Source of the DNA: Haemophilus sp. CCUG 60358
Lineage (GTDB): Bacteria > Pseudomonadota > Gammaproteobacteria > Enterobacterales > Pasteurellaceae
Length of the DNA: 64,000 nucleotides
Direction of reading: 5' to 3'
Assembly: GCF_001679485.1 (NCBI RefSeq)
Contig: NZ_LZOZ01000014.1
Coordinates: 329,484 to 393,483, forward strand
In this document: piece by piece, positions 48,649 through 58,036 of the stretch
How the letters are laid out: each line of letters starts with the position of its first letter
How positions within the stretch are numbered: the first letter of the stretch is position 1
Notes under the pieces: model-generated
What the model was told of the DNA's origin: nothing
Seen by the model: the letters and a program-made list of their open reading frames with translations, nothing else
Database searches by the model: none
Made by a program: the position numbers and the translations under genes

Positions 48649-49434
48649 ATGTATAAAGCCGTATTCAGCGATTTTGATGGTACCTTATTAACGTCGGATC
48701 ATCGAATTTTGCCTAAAACCTTAGATGCAATTCAACGCATTACAAAACAAGGTATTCCATTTACACCAATCTCTGCTCGTTCGCCGCTTGGTATTTGGCC
48801 TTATGCAAAACTCATTGAAAATTACAATATCATTGTGGCATTCAGTGGTGCCTTGATTTTAGATAAAAACGCCACGCCTATTTATTCAGTACAAATTGAT
48901 CCCGCTGATATCCAAGCCATTAACCAAGTATTAGCAGATCATCCTGCGTTAGGTGTCAATTATTATACCTATGATGATTGCGTCGCTCGCGATTTGGATA
49001 ATAAATGGGTGATTTATGAACGTAGCGTGACAGGCATTCAAATTGATCCTTATGATGAAAGTGCGGTCTATTCTCCGCATAAAATTCAAATCATTGGTGA
49101 AACGGATGAAGTGATTGCTATTGAGCAAATCTTGAAAGAGAAATTCCCACATTTAAGCATTTGCCGTTCTCATGCGAATTTCCTTGAGGTGATGCATAAA
49201 TCTGCGACAAAAGGTAACGCAGTACGTTTTCTTGAAGATTATTTTCATGTGAAGATGGAAGAATGTGTTGCTTTCGGTGATAATTTTAACGATTTAGATA
49301 TGCTAGAAAGTGTGGGATTAGGCGTTGCAATGGGCAATGCACCGGATGAAATTAAACAAGCTGCTAATCGCGTCACCGCTTCGCATAATGATGATGGGAT
49401 TGCATTGATATTGAATGAGATTTTTCCTGAATAA
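48649..49434 (+). CDS. HAD-superfamily sugar/cofactor phosphatase (Cof type)
   Basis: This 261-residue enzyme is a type IIB HAD hydrolase. Motif I is SDFDGTLLTSDHRI with the nucleophile and acid Asp at residues 9 and 11. Motif II is ISARSPLGI, motif III KSATKGNAV, and motif IV FGDNFNDLDMLE. The cap domain (about 85-190) sets specificity, which cannot be read here. Its order after ybeZ-ybeY recalls the start region of the H. influenzae Rd genome. Confidence 0.9.
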   Translation: MYKAVFSDFDGTLLTSDHRILPKTLDAIQRITKQGIPFTPISARSPLGIWPYAKLIENYNIIVAFSGALILDKNATPIYSVQIDPADIQAINQVLADHPALGVNYYTYDDCVARDLDNKWVIYERSVTGIQIDPYDESAVYSPHKIQIIGETDEVIAIEQILKEKFPHLSICRSHANFLEVMHKSATKGNAVRFLEDYFHVKMEECVAFGDNFNDLDMLESVGLGVAMGNAPDEIKQAANRVTASHNDDGIALILNEIFPE

Positions 49435-49440
49435 ATAAAA

Positions 49441-49473
49441 GGGCGCTTTCTAGTTAAAAGAAAGCGCCTTATT
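49441..49473. terminator. Bidirectional terminator between the HAD gene and hisC
   Basis: GGCGCTTTCT and AGAAAGCGCC pair, followed by TTATTTTTATTT on plus and TTTTATTT on minus. Confidence 0.9.
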
Positions 49474-49474
49474 T

Positions 49475-50578
49475 TTATTTTCCTAAATTCAGCACTTTAA
49501 CGAGTGCAGTAAAAAATTTGTCATTTTCTTGTGGTAAGCCAATACTGATACGTAAGTGATTTGGCATGCCATAGCCTGCAATTGGGCGTACAATCACGCC
49601 TTCACGCAATAATGCATCATAAATTGGTGCGGCAGGCTGTTTAAAATCAATGGTAATAAAGTTACCTTTAGATGGAATAAAGTCTAAACCATATTGTTGG
49701 CAGAAGGCCTCATAACGTTTCATTTCTTGGTGGTTGTTCTCAGCCACTTTTTCGACAAAGGCATCATCGTTCATCACTGCAATTGCACTAGTCAAAGCAA
49801 GACTATTACAGTTAAACGGTTGACGAACACGGTTTAATAAGTCTGCGATTTCAGGATTAGAGACTGCGTAACCAATGCGTAAACCCGCAAGTCCATAAGC
49901 TTTTGATAGGGAGCGAGAAACAATAAGGTTTGGGTATTTTTCCAGTAATGCAAAAGAATTAACGCGTTCGCTTGGATGAGTAAATTCAGTATACGCTTCA
50001 TCTAGTACCACAATCACTTTTTCAGGCACTTTGGCTAAGAAGTCATCTAATTCTGCTTCCGTTAAGAAATTCCCCGTTGGATTGTTTGGATTGGCAATAA
50101 AAATTAGCTTGGTTTTATCTGAAAGTGCGGTCAAAAATCCGTTTAAATCATGTCCCCAATTCTTAGCGGGAATTTCTTTTGCGACAGCATTAATAGCTTT
50201 CGTCACTAAAGGGTAAACAATAAAAGCATATTGTGAATAAATCACTTCATCGTGTTCACCCGCAAAGGTGTGGGCAAAGAGTTCTAATAAATCGTTCGAA
50301 CCATTACCAAGGGTGATTTGGTTAGGTTGCACACCAAATTTTTTTGCAATAGCCGCTTTAAGTTCAAAACCATTCGCATCAGGATAGCGAGTTAGATGAT
50401 CAAGTTGGGCTTGAATGGCTTTTTTCGCACTTTCAGGAAAACCGAAAGGGTTTTCATTTGAGGCCAGTTTAACGATATCAGTAATGCCTAATTCTCGTTC
50501 AAGTTCTTCGATTGGCTTTCCGGCTTGGTAAGGTGAAAGAGATTTCACGCCTTGATTGGCGACGTTGATGTATTGCAT
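49475..50578 (-). CDS. hisC: Histidinol-phosphate aminotransferase
   Basis: HisC is a PLP aminotransferase of histidine synthesis. The 367 residues show KLASNENPFGFP, LGNGSNDLLELFAHTF, FIANPNNPTGNF, VVLDEAYTEF, the PLP lysine in SRSLSKAYGLAGLRIG, and NHLRISIG at the end. It is not in a his operon here but follows serC, so it may be a second hisC copy, as I recall in H. influenzae. A GC-rich hairpin (50600-50617) lies between serC and hisC. Confidence 0.93.
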   Translation of the reverse strand: MQYINVANQGVKSLSPYQAGKPIEELERELGITDIVKLASNENPFGFPESAKKAIQAQLDHLTRYPDANGFELKAAIAKKFGVQPNQITLGNGSNDLLELFAHTFAGEHDEVIYSQYAFIVYPLVTKAINAVAKEIPAKNWGHDLNGFLTALSDKTKLIFIANPNNPTGNFLTEAELDDFLAKVPEKVIVVLDEAYTEFTHPSERVNSFALLEKYPNLIVSRSLSKAYGLAGLRIGYAVSNPEIADLLNRVRQPFNCNSLALTSAIAVMNDDAFVEKVAENNHQEMKRYEAFCQQYGLDFIPSKGNFITIDFKQPAAPIYDALLREGVIVRPIAGYGMPNHLRISIGLPQENDKFFTALVKVLNLGK

Positions 50579-50599
50579 ATGCTTTCCTTATAAAGACGA

Positions 50600-50617
50600 G
50601 CGGGCCTTTCAGCCCGC
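50600..50617 (-). repeat. Intercistronic hairpin between serC and hisC
   Basis: GCGGGC (50600-50605) pairs with GCCCGC (50612-50617) around a 6-base loop. No T-run follows, so read-through from serC to hisC is expected. Confidence 0.65.
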
Positions 50618-50642
50618 ACGTTGAGTTTAATAAATCAGATAA

Positions 50643-51725
50643 TTAGCTATTTTCAGCTTCAAATTTTTTCATGAATTCAATGAGCGCTTGTACCCCTTCT
50701 AATGGCATCGCGTTATAGATAGAGGCGCGCATACCACCTAACACTTTGTGGCCTTTTAAGGCTTGAAGACCTGCAGCTGTCGATTCTGCAACAAACTTAG
50801 CATCAAGTTCAGGATTGCCTGTTACAAATGTGACATTCATGGTTGAACGGTTTTCTTTAGCTACCACGTTACGATAGAGCTTGCTGCTATCAATGTAGTC
50901 ATAAAGGGTTTGTGCTTTCACGGCGTTACGTTTTGCAATTTCTTTTAAGCCGCCAATTGCTTGAATGTGTTTGAAGACCAATGAACAGAGATACCAAGCA
51001 AATGTTGGTGGAGTATTGATCATGGAGTCTGCATCACGTTGTGTAGCGTAATTCCAAATTGATGGTGTCGCTTGGCGAGCATGGCCAATTAAATCATCGC
51101 GAATAATCACAAGTGTAATCCCTGCTGGGCCAAGATTTTTTTGTGCACCAGCGTAAATGACACCAAATTTGCTAATATCAATTTCGCGAGAGAGCACATT
51201 AGATGACATATCTGCTACAAGTACCGCATTGCCCACATTCGGTACATCAAAAATTTCAACACCGCTAATCGTTTCATTTGGACAATAGTGAACATAATCG
51301 TATTGTTCCGCAATGTCACTGAAATCAAGGTTGGTAATGCGTGTGTGATCACCATTTTCTACAATGGTAATTTCATCAATTTCAGCAAAGTTACGCGCTT
51401 CTTTCGCTGCAGTTGCAGACCAGTGACCGCTATTTAAGTAAAGTGCTTTGCCTTTCTCACCGATTAAGTTCATTGGCAAGGCTGCAAATTGACCACGAGC
51501 GCCACCTTGTAGGAATAATACACGATAGTTATCTGGAATGTGATATACCTCGCGCAGATCTTTTTCTGCTTGGGTAATCAATTCCATAAAATATTTGCCA
51601 CGGTGGCTGACTTCCATTACCGATACACCTTGACCAAGCCAGTTGGTTAACTCAGCTTGTGCTTTTTGTAGGACCTCAGGAAAAATCATGGCTGGACCCG
51701 CGCTAAAATTAAAGACTTTTGACAT
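50643..51725 (-). CDS. serC: Phosphoserine aminotransferase
   Basis: SerC makes phosphoserine from 3-phosphohydroxypyruvate and also serves pyridoxal phosphate synthesis. The 360 residues start NFSAGPAMIFPEVL, with LFLQGGARGQFAALPMNL, VADMSSNVLSREID and the PLP lysine in GVIYAGAQKNLGPAG. The end carries GGMRASIYNAMPLEGVQAL. The length is typical. Confidence 0.96.
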   Translation of the reverse strand: MSKVFNFSAGPAMIFPEVLQKAQAELTNWLGQGVSVMEVSHRGKYFMELITQAEKDLREVYHIPDNYRVLFLQGGARGQFAALPMNLIGEKGKALYLNSGHWSATAAKEARNFAEIDEITIVENGDHTRITNLDFSDIAEQYDYVHYCPNETISGVEIFDVPNVGNAVLVADMSSNVLSREIDISKFGVIYAGAQKNLGPAGITLVIIRDDLIGHARQATPSIWNYATQRDADSMINTPPTFAWYLCSLVFKHIQAIGGLKEIAKRNAVKAQTLYDYIDSSKLYRNVVAKENRSTMNVTFVTGNPELDAKFVAESTAAGLQALKGHKVLGGMRASIYNAMPLEGVQALIEFMKKFEAENS

Positions 51726-51838
51726 TGTGTTTCCTTATTTTATTTTGAATGGATTCTTCATTTTTACCACTACCGAATAGGATAATCAACTAAATCAAAC
51801 AGTTTTTTGATCTAATCTATCAATTTAAATTTAAGCTT

Positions 51839-51867
51839 TTGACGGGGACGAAAAAAAAGGCTACAGT
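51839..51867 (+). promoter_or_regulatory. Promoter of yeeX
   Basis: TTGACG (51839-51844), exactly 17 bases, then TACAGT (51862-51867), 36 bases before the ATG. The spacing and both hexamers are good for sigma-70. Confidence 0.72.
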
Positions 51868-51903
51868 ACTCGAAGCTTGTTTTTAACTTTGAGAGAGTAG
51901 ATC

Positions 51904-52257
51904 ATGAGAAATGTAAGTAAATCCTTCCAAGAAGTATTAGAGTATGTGCGTTTGTATCGTTTGAAAAATAAACTTAAACGTGACATTGAAGACAACAACC
52001 GCAAAATTCGTGATAACCAAAAACGTGTCTTATTGTTAGATAACTTAAATCAATATATTCGTGATGATATGAGCATTGAAGATGTTCGTGCGATTATCGA
52101 AAATATGCGTGATGATTATGAAGGCCGTGTGGATGAGTACAACATTCGCAATGCGGAACTTTCTACTTTACGCCGTGAAACGAGCAATAAGATGAAAGAA
52201 CAGAAAAAAGCGCACGCGAAATTAGTGAAAGACTCATCAAATAAAATCACATTATAA
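51904..52257 (+). CDS. yeeX: DUF496 (YeeX) family coiled-coil protein
   Basis: A 117-residue, highly charged, wholly helical cytoplasmic protein. [35 protein letters not shown] and the [21 protein letters not shown] stretch are nearly those of E. coli YeeX. The function is unknown. It is a single gene with a clear promoter (51839) and a USS-pair terminator. The C-terminal 15 residues are Lys-rich. Confidence 0.9.
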   Translation: MRNVSKSFQEVLEYVRLYRLKNKLKRDIEDNNRKIRDNQKRVLLLDNLNQYIRDDMSIEDVRAIIENMRDDYEGRVDEYNIRNAELSTLRRETSNKMKEQKKAHAKLVKDSSNKITL

Positions 52258-52270
52258 ACCCTCAAAATAA

Positions 52271-52306
52271 ATGACCGCACTTTATCGAAGTGCGGTCATT
52301 TTTTAT
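52271..52306 (+). terminator. USS-pair terminator after yeeX
   Basis: ATGACCGCACTT and AAGTGCGGTCAT form a perfect 12-bp stem around a 5-base loop, followed by six T. Confidence 0.93.
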
Positions 52307-52333
52307 GGTATTTTTAGAATGAGCTATAAATGA

Positions 52334-52831
52334 TTAAACATCATAGGTGCCCATTACCACTGCTTGCTCTAGAATATGCCCTTGCATTGCAAAATGTAGA
52401 TCATTAAAACGGAATCCCGGTTTGAGGTTTAGTTTGGTATCAAGTGCATACACAATAAGCTCGTAACGATGTAAGCAGTTTGGTGGGGCCATACCACCAT
52501 AGAATGAGGCTTCTTCGATATCAAATTGACCTAATTTACTTGCCCAAGTATTTGCACCTTGTACATAATCTGTTGCAGTTTGACTTTCATTTTCGTGGAT
52601 AACGGTACGTTCAAGATCCGCAATGAGCCAATGAATCCACACAAAGCCACTCGCCGTAATTGCGTCTTTATCTTCTAAGACAACCGCAAAGGATTTGGTA
52701 CCTTGAGGTGCATCATGAATTTCAAACGGGATAGAGTAGAGCGGCATACCATTTGGGCTAAATTGTGTGCCGCGTTTACCATATTTGTCTTCAAAGGCAC
52801 CATTTTGAATGGCTGAACTGGTTACAAACAT
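52334..52831 (-). CDS. YbhB/YbcL family (PEBP-like) protein
   Basis: This 165-residue protein belongs to the phosphatidylethanolamine-binding / Raf-kinase-inhibitor-like fold. Family signs are SFAVVLEDKDAI, FVWIHWLIADLE and GMAPPNCLHRYELIVYALD, which form the anion-binding pocket with Asp and two His. There is no signal peptide, so it is cytoplasmic. The bacterial role is unknown. It is just downstream of rsmC (10 bases) and probably cotranscribed. Confidence 0.88.
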   Translation of the reverse strand: MFVTSSAIQNGAFEDKYGKRGTQFSPNGMPLYSIPFEIHDAPQGTKSFAVVLEDKDAITASGFVWIHWLIADLERTVIHENESQTATDYVQGANTWASKLGQFDIEEASFYGGMAPPNCLHRYELIVYALDTKLNLKPGFRFNDLHFAMQGHILEQAVVMGTYDV

Positions 52832-52841
52832 TGTTTTCTCC

Positions 52842-53834
52842 TTAATTTCTCACGGAATACACTTTAAATTTGGTGGTTTGAGCAAGTACGTCAAACTTAC
52901 TGAAATGTTGTGCTAATAAATCGGGATAGGGAAGAAATGCATTAGCAACGATACGCAGTTCTCCGCCTGTCGTTAAATGCCATTTAGCTTGTTGAATAAG
53001 TTCTTTCACCGCACGATAAGCCGTATCGACTCCATCGTGGAAAGGCGGATTTGAAATAATTAGATCAAATTTCCCTTCAATATGGGAAAACACATCGCTT
53101 GCGATAACCTGACCTTCAAGCTGATTTTCAGCAAGTGTTTGGCGAGCGGATTGAATTGCCATTGCATGAATATCAGTCATTGTGACATCCGCTTTAGGGT
53201 GATGTTTTTTGATCATTGAACCAATAACACCCGCACCGCAACCAACGTCTAACACTTTGCCTTGAATTGGTGATGTTAAGGTAGAAAGTAGAAGTGACGT
53301 GCCACTATCAAGTTCATTGGCACTGAATACACCCGGCAAACTGAAAATACGGAGATCGCCTAATACATCATTTTGGTAGCATTTCCAATAAGATTGAAGA
53401 TCAAAGTGCGGTTGTTTTTGTAAGGCAAAATGATATAAGCCGCAACGACGTGCAGAGTCGATTTTGCCAATTTCACCATAAGGTTCAAGTAGTTTTTCAG
53501 CTGAACGGATGCCACAACGATTTTCACCAATAATTAACACTTCTTGACCAATTTTACTTTTGGCGAGTAGTTGCATCAGCTGAAAATTCACTTCTTGTTT
53601 ATTCTTCGTCCAATAATAAATGATCAAATCGGCTTGCGGCTGAAATTCAACCTCAAAATTGACCGCACGTTGGGTTTTGGCATAATCAAAATACCAACTC
53701 CAAACCTGCACAGATTGGCAATGTTTTTGCAATATTTGAGGAAAATCATCATTAATGCCGCCGGCAAGAAGAATTGATTTACCGCTAAAAAGGGGAAGAT
53801 GGCGTTGTAAAACTTCGCTTTCGAGAGAAATCAC
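52842..53834 (-). CDS. rsmC: 16S rRNA (guanine(1207)-N(2))-methyltransferase
   Basis: RsmC makes m2G1207 in helix 34 of 16S rRNA. The 330 residues have a degenerate N-terminal methylase-like half (about 1-165) and an active C-terminal half. The latter has the SAM motif VLDVGCGAGVIGSMI and the catalytic ISNPPFHDGVDT. This duplicated layout is normal for RsmC. It is divergent from the lipoprotein gene and lies upstream of the PEBP-like gene. Confidence 0.94.
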   Translation of the reverse strand: MISLESEVLQRHLPLFSGKSILLAGGINDDFPQILQKHCQSVQVWSWYFDYAKTQRAVNFEVEFQPQADLIIYYWTKNKQEVNFQLMQLLAKSKIGQEVLIIGENRCGIRSAEKLLEPYGEIGKIDSARRCGLYHFALQKQPHFDLQSYWKCYQNDVLGDLRIFSLPGVFSANELDSGTSLLLSTLTSPIQGKVLDVGCGAGVIGSMIKKHHPKADVTMTDIHAMAIQSARQTLAENQLEGQVIASDVFSHIEGKFDLIISNPPFHDGVDTAYRAVKELIQQAKWHLTTGGELRIVANAFLPYPDLLAQHFSKFDVLAQTTKFKVYSVRN

Positions 53835-53921
53835 GCTTTAAATCCTGTGGTTTATTGGTTAAAATTACGTGTTATTCTAACAAAAGAAAACGATTTAAAC
53901 GTATTTATTAAGGAATTATTT

Positions 53922-54512
53922 ATGAAAAAAATCATCACCGCAGTCGCAATGGCAAGTTTATTGTCTGGCTGTCAATTAATCGAACAACTTCAAGGTAGCA
54001 AACAAAAAACTTCAACCTTACCAACAAGCTCAAAAGTTGAATTACCTGCTGCGCAAGTGCAAAGCTTAGATGCACAGTTTGAACGCCTTAAAAAAGGTAA
54101 CCAAGAAATTACATTCAACGGTGAAAAATTCTATAAACAAACGAAAGCCTTTGATAAATCAGAAGATTCGCGTTTCTTAAGTGGGGCATCTAGTGTAGAT
54201 CGTAGTAACCGTAAATTTATCACCAGTGAAACCTATTATTTAAAAGATGTTTCATACATTCCTGAACTGACAACAAAATATCTTGATGCAACTAAAAAAG
54301 TATGCGATTTAAAAGTAATGGGTAATGGTTCTGATGCTTATTATGCTTGTGATGGTAAAGATTTCCAACGTCTTGTTGTCGTGGTACATCAAGCAAAAAA
54401 CATTCTTTCTTTCCGTAGCTTAAAAGCGTATCAAGAAAAACCAACAGATGCGCAAGAAAAAGCGATTGTTAAAGGTTTAAGAGATTATCCGTTAGATACT
54501 ATCGCTCGTTAA
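53922..54512 (+). CDS. Putative lipoprotein, unknown function
   Basis: A 196-residue protein with a type II signal peptide: MKKIITAVAMASLLSGC, lipidated Cys at residue 17. Gln at +2 suggests an outer-membrane destination by the usual +2 rule. The rest is soluble, with two further Cys (in KVCDLKV and YYACDGK) able to form a disulfide. I recall such Pasteurellaceae proteins under DUF5358 but am not sure. The ATG at 53922 is chosen over one at 53847, which would bury the signal peptide. It sits between rsmC and holD. Confidence 0.8.
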   Translation: MKKIITAVAMASLLSGCQLIEQLQGSKQKTSTLPTSSKVELPAAQVQSLDAQFERLKKGNQEITFNGEKFYKQTKAFDKSEDSRFLSGASSVDRSNRKFITSETYYLKDVSYIPELTTKYLDATKKVCDLKVMGNGSDAYYACDGKDFQRLVVVVHQAKNILSFRSLKAYQEKPTDAQEKAIVKGLRDYPLDTIAR

Positions 54513-54515
54513 TCT

Positions 54516-54920
54516 ATGGATAGACGCAATCTTCTTTTACATGAAATGGGGATAACCCGTTGGCAGCTCTATCGCCCAGAAGTATTGCAAGGAGCGGTTG
54601 GTGTGAGTGTTTCTGAACAAGTGAAATTTATTGTGGTGACTAATGATAATTTCTCGAGTTCACCGCTTTTTGCAGATATTCGACTTGCGCTAGAGCTCAA
54701 AAAAGAAGGTTGCCTTTGCCTGAATTTCGATCAAATCCAACATATCACGTTACAACATTCTGTACGGTATTGGTTATTAGCTGAAAATACTGATGAAATC
54801 GACCGCACTTTACCTTATTGCTTAAATGCAGAGCGTGTTTATCGCTCTGTTGATTGGCAACAATTCCAGCAAGATAGCCAAGCTAAACGTGAGCTTTGGC
54901 AACAAATCCAACAAATTTAA
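54516..54920 (+). CDS. holD: DNA polymerase III psi subunit
   Basis: HolD (psi) links the clamp loader to chi and SSB. The 134 residues start MDRRNLLLHEMGITRWQLYRPEVLQGA, the family N-terminus that binds the clamp loader. A short alpha/beta domain follows with LEHSVRYWLL-like core strands. A USS encodes DRTL at residues 96-99. It is 3 bases after the lipoprotein stop and 2 bases before rimI; holD-rimI is a widely conserved pair. Confidence 0.9.
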   Translation: MDRRNLLLHEMGITRWQLYRPEVLQGAVGVSVSEQVKFIVVTNDNFSSSPLFADIRLALELKKEGCLCLNFDQIQHITLQHSVRYWLLAENTDEIDRTLPYCLNAERVYRSVDWQQFQQDSQAKRELWQQIQQI

Positions 54921-54922
54921 TC

Positions 54923-55366
54923 ATGATGCCTTCTCTTTTTCCTATTGAAGAATGCGATATGGATCGCTTATATGAAATTGAACAAGCAGCACATCTTGTG
55001 CCTTGGTCATTGGGGACATTGAAAAATAATGTCGGCGAGCGTTATCTCAATTTGAAATTAGTGGAAAAGGAGCAAGTGCTGGGTTTTGCTATTTGCCAAA
55101 TGGTATTAGATGAAGCGACATTATTTAATATTGCGATTGATCCAGCTCAACAAGGAAAGGGATGCGGTTCGTTTTTATTGCAAGGTTTAATGAATAAGCT
55201 TAAAGAGAAAGGTATTCAAACGCTTTGGCTTGAAGTGCGTGAATCGAATCCTGCTCGATTCCTTTATGAAAAGTTGGGATTTAATGAGGTTGATATTCGT
55301 AAGAATTATTATCCCAAACCAGATGGTGGACGAGAAAATGCTGTCGTGATGGCATGTTATCTCTAG
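54923..55366 (+). CDS. rimI: Ribosomal protein S18 alanine N-acetyltransferase
   Basis: RimI acetylates the N-terminal Ala of ribosomal protein S18. The 147 residues are a GNAT enzyme: HLVPWSLGTLKNNVGERYLN, FAICQMVLDEATLFNIAIDP, the acetyl-CoA loop QQGKGCGSFLL, and LWLEVRESNPARFLYEKLGF. The ATG at 54923 directly follows the holD stop; a TTG at 54896 inside holD is rejected. A second ATG at 54926 is equally possible. Confidence 0.94.
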   Translation: MMPSLFPIEECDMDRLYEIEQAAHLVPWSLGTLKNNVGERYLNLKLVEKEQVLGFAICQMVLDEATLFNIAIDPAQQGKGCGSFLLQGLMNKLKEKGIQTLWLEVRESNPARFLYEKLGFNEVDIRKNYYPKPDGGRENAVVMACYL

Positions 55367-55370
55367 AATG

Positions 55371-55404
55371 AAAAAATGCGGTCAATTTTGACCGCACTTT
55401 GTTT
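55371..55404. terminator. Bidirectional USS-type terminator between rimI and fdhE
   Basis: TGCGGTCAAT and ATTGACCGCA are complementary, read TGCGGTCAATTTTGACCGCA. The left USS is degenerate (AAATGCGGT) and the right one perfect. T- and A-rich flanks serve both strands. Confidence 0.82.
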
Positions 55405-55421
55405 ATCTGAAAAATAAGACA

Positions 55422-56330
55422 TTACACTTCTTCAGCAGGGAAGACAAATGGATTTAATCCACTGCGTGCGAAGCCTTTTTCTTCCATTTCAATATCTAAG
55501 AAAATTGATGCTAAATCATCTGCTACCGCTTCAACATTCGGATCTTTTTCTTGGAACATGATTTTTAAATAGCTTTGGCAATCGCCACAGGTTTCAGCAC
55601 GAACAAGAGCAAGCTCTTCATTTAATGACCACATTTCAAGATTTTTGTGTTCATTGCAGTTTGTGCATTGTGCGCGCACTAAATTCCACTCACTTTCACA
55701 GAGATTGCAGTGCAAATAGCGTAAACCTTGTGAAGTACCGATATGGACAACACTTGATACGGGTGCAGAACCACAAACAGGACAGTAATGTAGATTGTCA
55801 GTTCCTTCTTGGCGACTGTTATGAGGAATTTGTTGAGCCAGTTGTAGCCAATAAAGAGAAAGCGCAGCCCAAATAAAGACAGCTTTATCAGTGCTCACCA
55901 AATTAAACTCTTGGCTTAAAAGATGGCTAGCCATTTCTTCAAGTTCTTTATCAGAGGCTTTTTCAAGATTCTCAATCGTAGCAAGAACCTGTTCATTTGC
56001 TTTTGGTTTAATGCTATGTAAAATTTCTTTGAGATATTCAATCCAAATGCTTGAGCGTTTAAATGTTTTAGTATTTAACGGTTCAAGTTCATCTAAATTA
56101 TCGAAATGCTGTTTTTCTAATGGATTTTTTTCAAATACGTTTAATTGGCTTTCCACAACATCTGCAGCAAAGAGTAAATAATCAGCCAATGGATGATCTT
56201 TCGCTAATTCTCTTAAACGTTTTGCACGACGTTGATAAAGATTTTTAGGGTTAGCAAACAAAACAGGCGGAATATCGTATGAATTCGTTTTTTGTTTGAT
56301 TTCGTCTGCAGATAAGATTTTGATACTCAT
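55422..56330 (-). CDS. fdhE: Formate dehydrogenase accessory protein FdhE
   Basis: FdhE is a cytoplasmic rubredoxin-like factor needed to assemble formate dehydrogenases. The 302 residues have a helical N-terminal half and a C-terminal half with four CxxC motifs: [24 protein letters not shown] and CGDCQSY, which bind iron. It lies downstream of fdxGHI but is separated from it by a USS-pair terminator, so it may have its own promoter. Confidence 0.95.
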   Translation of the reverse strand: MSIKILSADEIKQKTNSYDIPPVLFANPKNLYQRRAKRLRELAKDHPLADYLLFAADVVESQLNVFEKNPLEKQHFDNLDELEPLNTKTFKRSSIWIEYLKEILHSIKPKANEQVLATIENLEKASDKELEEMASHLLSQEFNLVSTDKAVFIWAALSLYWLQLAQQIPHNSRQEGTDNLHYCPVCGSAPVSSVVHIGTSQGLRYLHCNLCESEWNLVRAQCTNCNEHKNLEMWSLNEELALVRAETCGDCQSYLKIMFQEKDPNVEAVADDLASIFLDIEMEEKGFARSGLNPFVFPAEEV

Positions 56331-56354
56331 AATTGTCTCTTAAGTATTTATAAG

Positions 56355-56386
56355 AAAAAGTGCGGTCAATTTTAACCGCACTTTTT
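56355..56386 (-). terminator. USS-pair terminator of fdxGHI
   Basis: AAAAAGTGCGGT and ACCGCACTTTTT face each other over an 8-base loop; the minus strand continues into CTTATAAATAC. It lies five bases after the fdxI stop. Confidence 0.85.
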
Positions 56387-56390
56387 GATT

Positions 56391-57107
56391 TTAGCCATTG
56401 ATACCTTTGAACAATGCTTTGGTTTTTACTTTTTTACCTTCAGCTTCGTTTTTAAGGTCTTCTTCTAGCTTAGGAAGTACTTCCTCACGATACCATTTCG
56501 GGTGGTGTTTTTTCGCCCAGCGAACGGTTACCCAACCTTCCACGATACCACGAATGGAGCCTTTTACCCAGAATGCCATGTACATGTGTACCAAGATACC
56601 GGTGAACAACATGAATGCACTTAAAGAGTGAAGTAAAATCGCAAAACGTAATACCGGAATAGAGAAGTAGTGCGAGAAAAATTGACGCCACATAATGATG
56701 CCGGTTACAAGCAAGGTAACCATCGCCAAGTTCAATGTCCAGAATAACATTTTTTGACCAAGGTTATACTTACCGTTATAAGCAACAGCGTGTTCATTTC
56801 CTTTTAATACTTCAAGCATGCCTTTTAACCAGCGGATATCGTTTTTCTCTGGAATGTTGTGATCCCAGTAAAGATAGCCAAGGAAAATAAAGGCAACAAA
56901 CATAATGATACCGGTGAACGGGTGAATTGCTCGCGCCAATTGCGGGGTACCTAAAATCTCAGTTAACCACGCAAAATCTGGGAAGAAGAATGCTACACCA
57001 GTGAACATCGTCATAAAGAAGCAGATTACGAGTAGCCAGTGGCTAAAACGAGCAGGCGTTCTATGACGAATGATTCGAGTATCATTGCTAATCTCAATCT
57101 TACTCAT
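56391..57107 (-). CDS. fdxI: Formate dehydrogenase-N gamma subunit, cytochrome b
   Basis: FdxI (FdnI/FdoI type) anchors the enzyme in the inner membrane and passes electrons to menaquinone through two b hemes. The 238 residues have four helices: about 20-42, 60-78, 118-138 and 155-177. His residues lie in [21 protein letters not shown] and [19 protein letters not shown]. The ATG at 57107, overlapping the fdxH stop by 8 bases with AAGGGGG upstream, is favoured over one 30 bases earlier. Confidence 0.93.
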   Translation of the reverse strand: MSKIEISNDTRIIRHRTPARFSHWLLVICFFMTMFTGVAFFFPDFAWLTEILGTPQLARAIHPFTGIIMFVAFIFLGYLYWDHNIPEKNDIRWLKGMLEVLKGNEHAVAYNGKYNLGQKMLFWTLNLAMVTLLVTGIIMWRQFFSHYFSIPVLRFAILLHSLSAFMLFTGILVHMYMAFWVKGSIRGIVEGWVTVRWAKKHHPKWYREEVLPKLEEDLKNEAEGKKVKTKALFKGING

Positions 57108-58035
57108 CTTTGCCCCCTTTTCTATCTTCTTCTTCAAATTTTTCGTGATGATCTTCTACATCTTCTTCCACGTTTGGACCTACAGCTAAGTAGTGACCAA
57201 TTTCAGCAAGTGCTAAACCACCCATTGCCACAGCGGCTACCGGTTTCAAGATATCTTTCCACACAGTGACGGTGAGGTCAATTTGTGGATCTTTAGGAAG
57301 ACCGGAATAAAGCTCTGGTTTATCAGCATGATGTAATACATACATTACGTGTGTACCACCTACGCCTTCAGGGTCATAGATGCCCGCGTTTTCGTAACCA
57401 CGTGATTTTAAGTCAGCAACACGTTGTTCTGCGTAGAGTTTCATTTCTTCTTTAGAACCAAAACGAATTGCACCGGTTGGACATGTTTTCACGCAAGCCG
57501 GTTCTTGGCCTACAGAAACACGATCCACACAAAGGGTACATTTGTACACGCGGTTGTCGTCTGGGTTCATACGTGGAATGTTGAACGGACAACCTGCGAT
57601 ACAGTAACCACAACCGATACATTTATCAGATTGGAAATCCACGATACCGTTCGCATACTGGATGATTGCACCAGGTGCAGGACAAGCTTTTAAACAGCCT
57701 GGTTCTGAACAGTGCATACAACCATCTTTACGGATTAACCATTCTAAACGATCATTTTCTTCTACTTCGTTAAAGCGCATTACCGTCCATGCTTTTGCGT
57801 TGAGATCTACTGGGTTATCGTAGATCCCCACACATTTTGCATTGACGTCAGAGCGGATATCATTCCACTCTGAACAGCCCACCTGACAGGCTTTACAACC
57901 GATACAGGTGGATACGTCGATTAATTTTGCTACTTCAACTTTATGATCTCGCGCTTGAGGTGCCGGCGTAAAACCAGACGTAGCGGAGACCTTGATAATG
58001 TCTTGCGATTGAACGCCTTGACCATTTCCTGCCAT
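57100..58035 (-). CDS. fdxH: Formate dehydrogenase-N beta subunit, iron-sulfur protein
   Basis: FdxH carries four 4Fe-4S clusters linking the catalytic and membrane subunits. The 311 residues hold the Cys clusters [47 protein letters not shown] and [11 protein letters not shown]...[10 protein letters not shown] single C-terminal helix (about 253-280) anchors it to the periplasmic face. It starts one base after the fdxG stop and overlaps fdxI. Confidence 0.95.
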   Translation of the reverse strand: MAGNGQGVQSQDIIKVSATSGFTPAPQARDHKVEVAKLIDVSTCIGCKACQVGCSEWNDIRSDVNAKCVGIYDNPVDLNAKAWTVMRFNEVEENDRLEWLIRKDGCMHCSEPGCLKACPAPGAIIQYANGIVDFQSDKCIGCGYCIAGCPFNIPRMNPDDNRVYKCTLCVDRVSVGQEPACVKTCPTGAIRFGSKEEMKLYAEQRVADLKSRGYENAGIYDPEGVGGTHVMYVLHHADKPELYSGLPKDPQIDLTVTVWKDILKPVAAVAMGGLALAEIGHYLAVGPNVEEDVEDHHEKFEEEDRKGGKDE

Positions 58036-58036
58036 A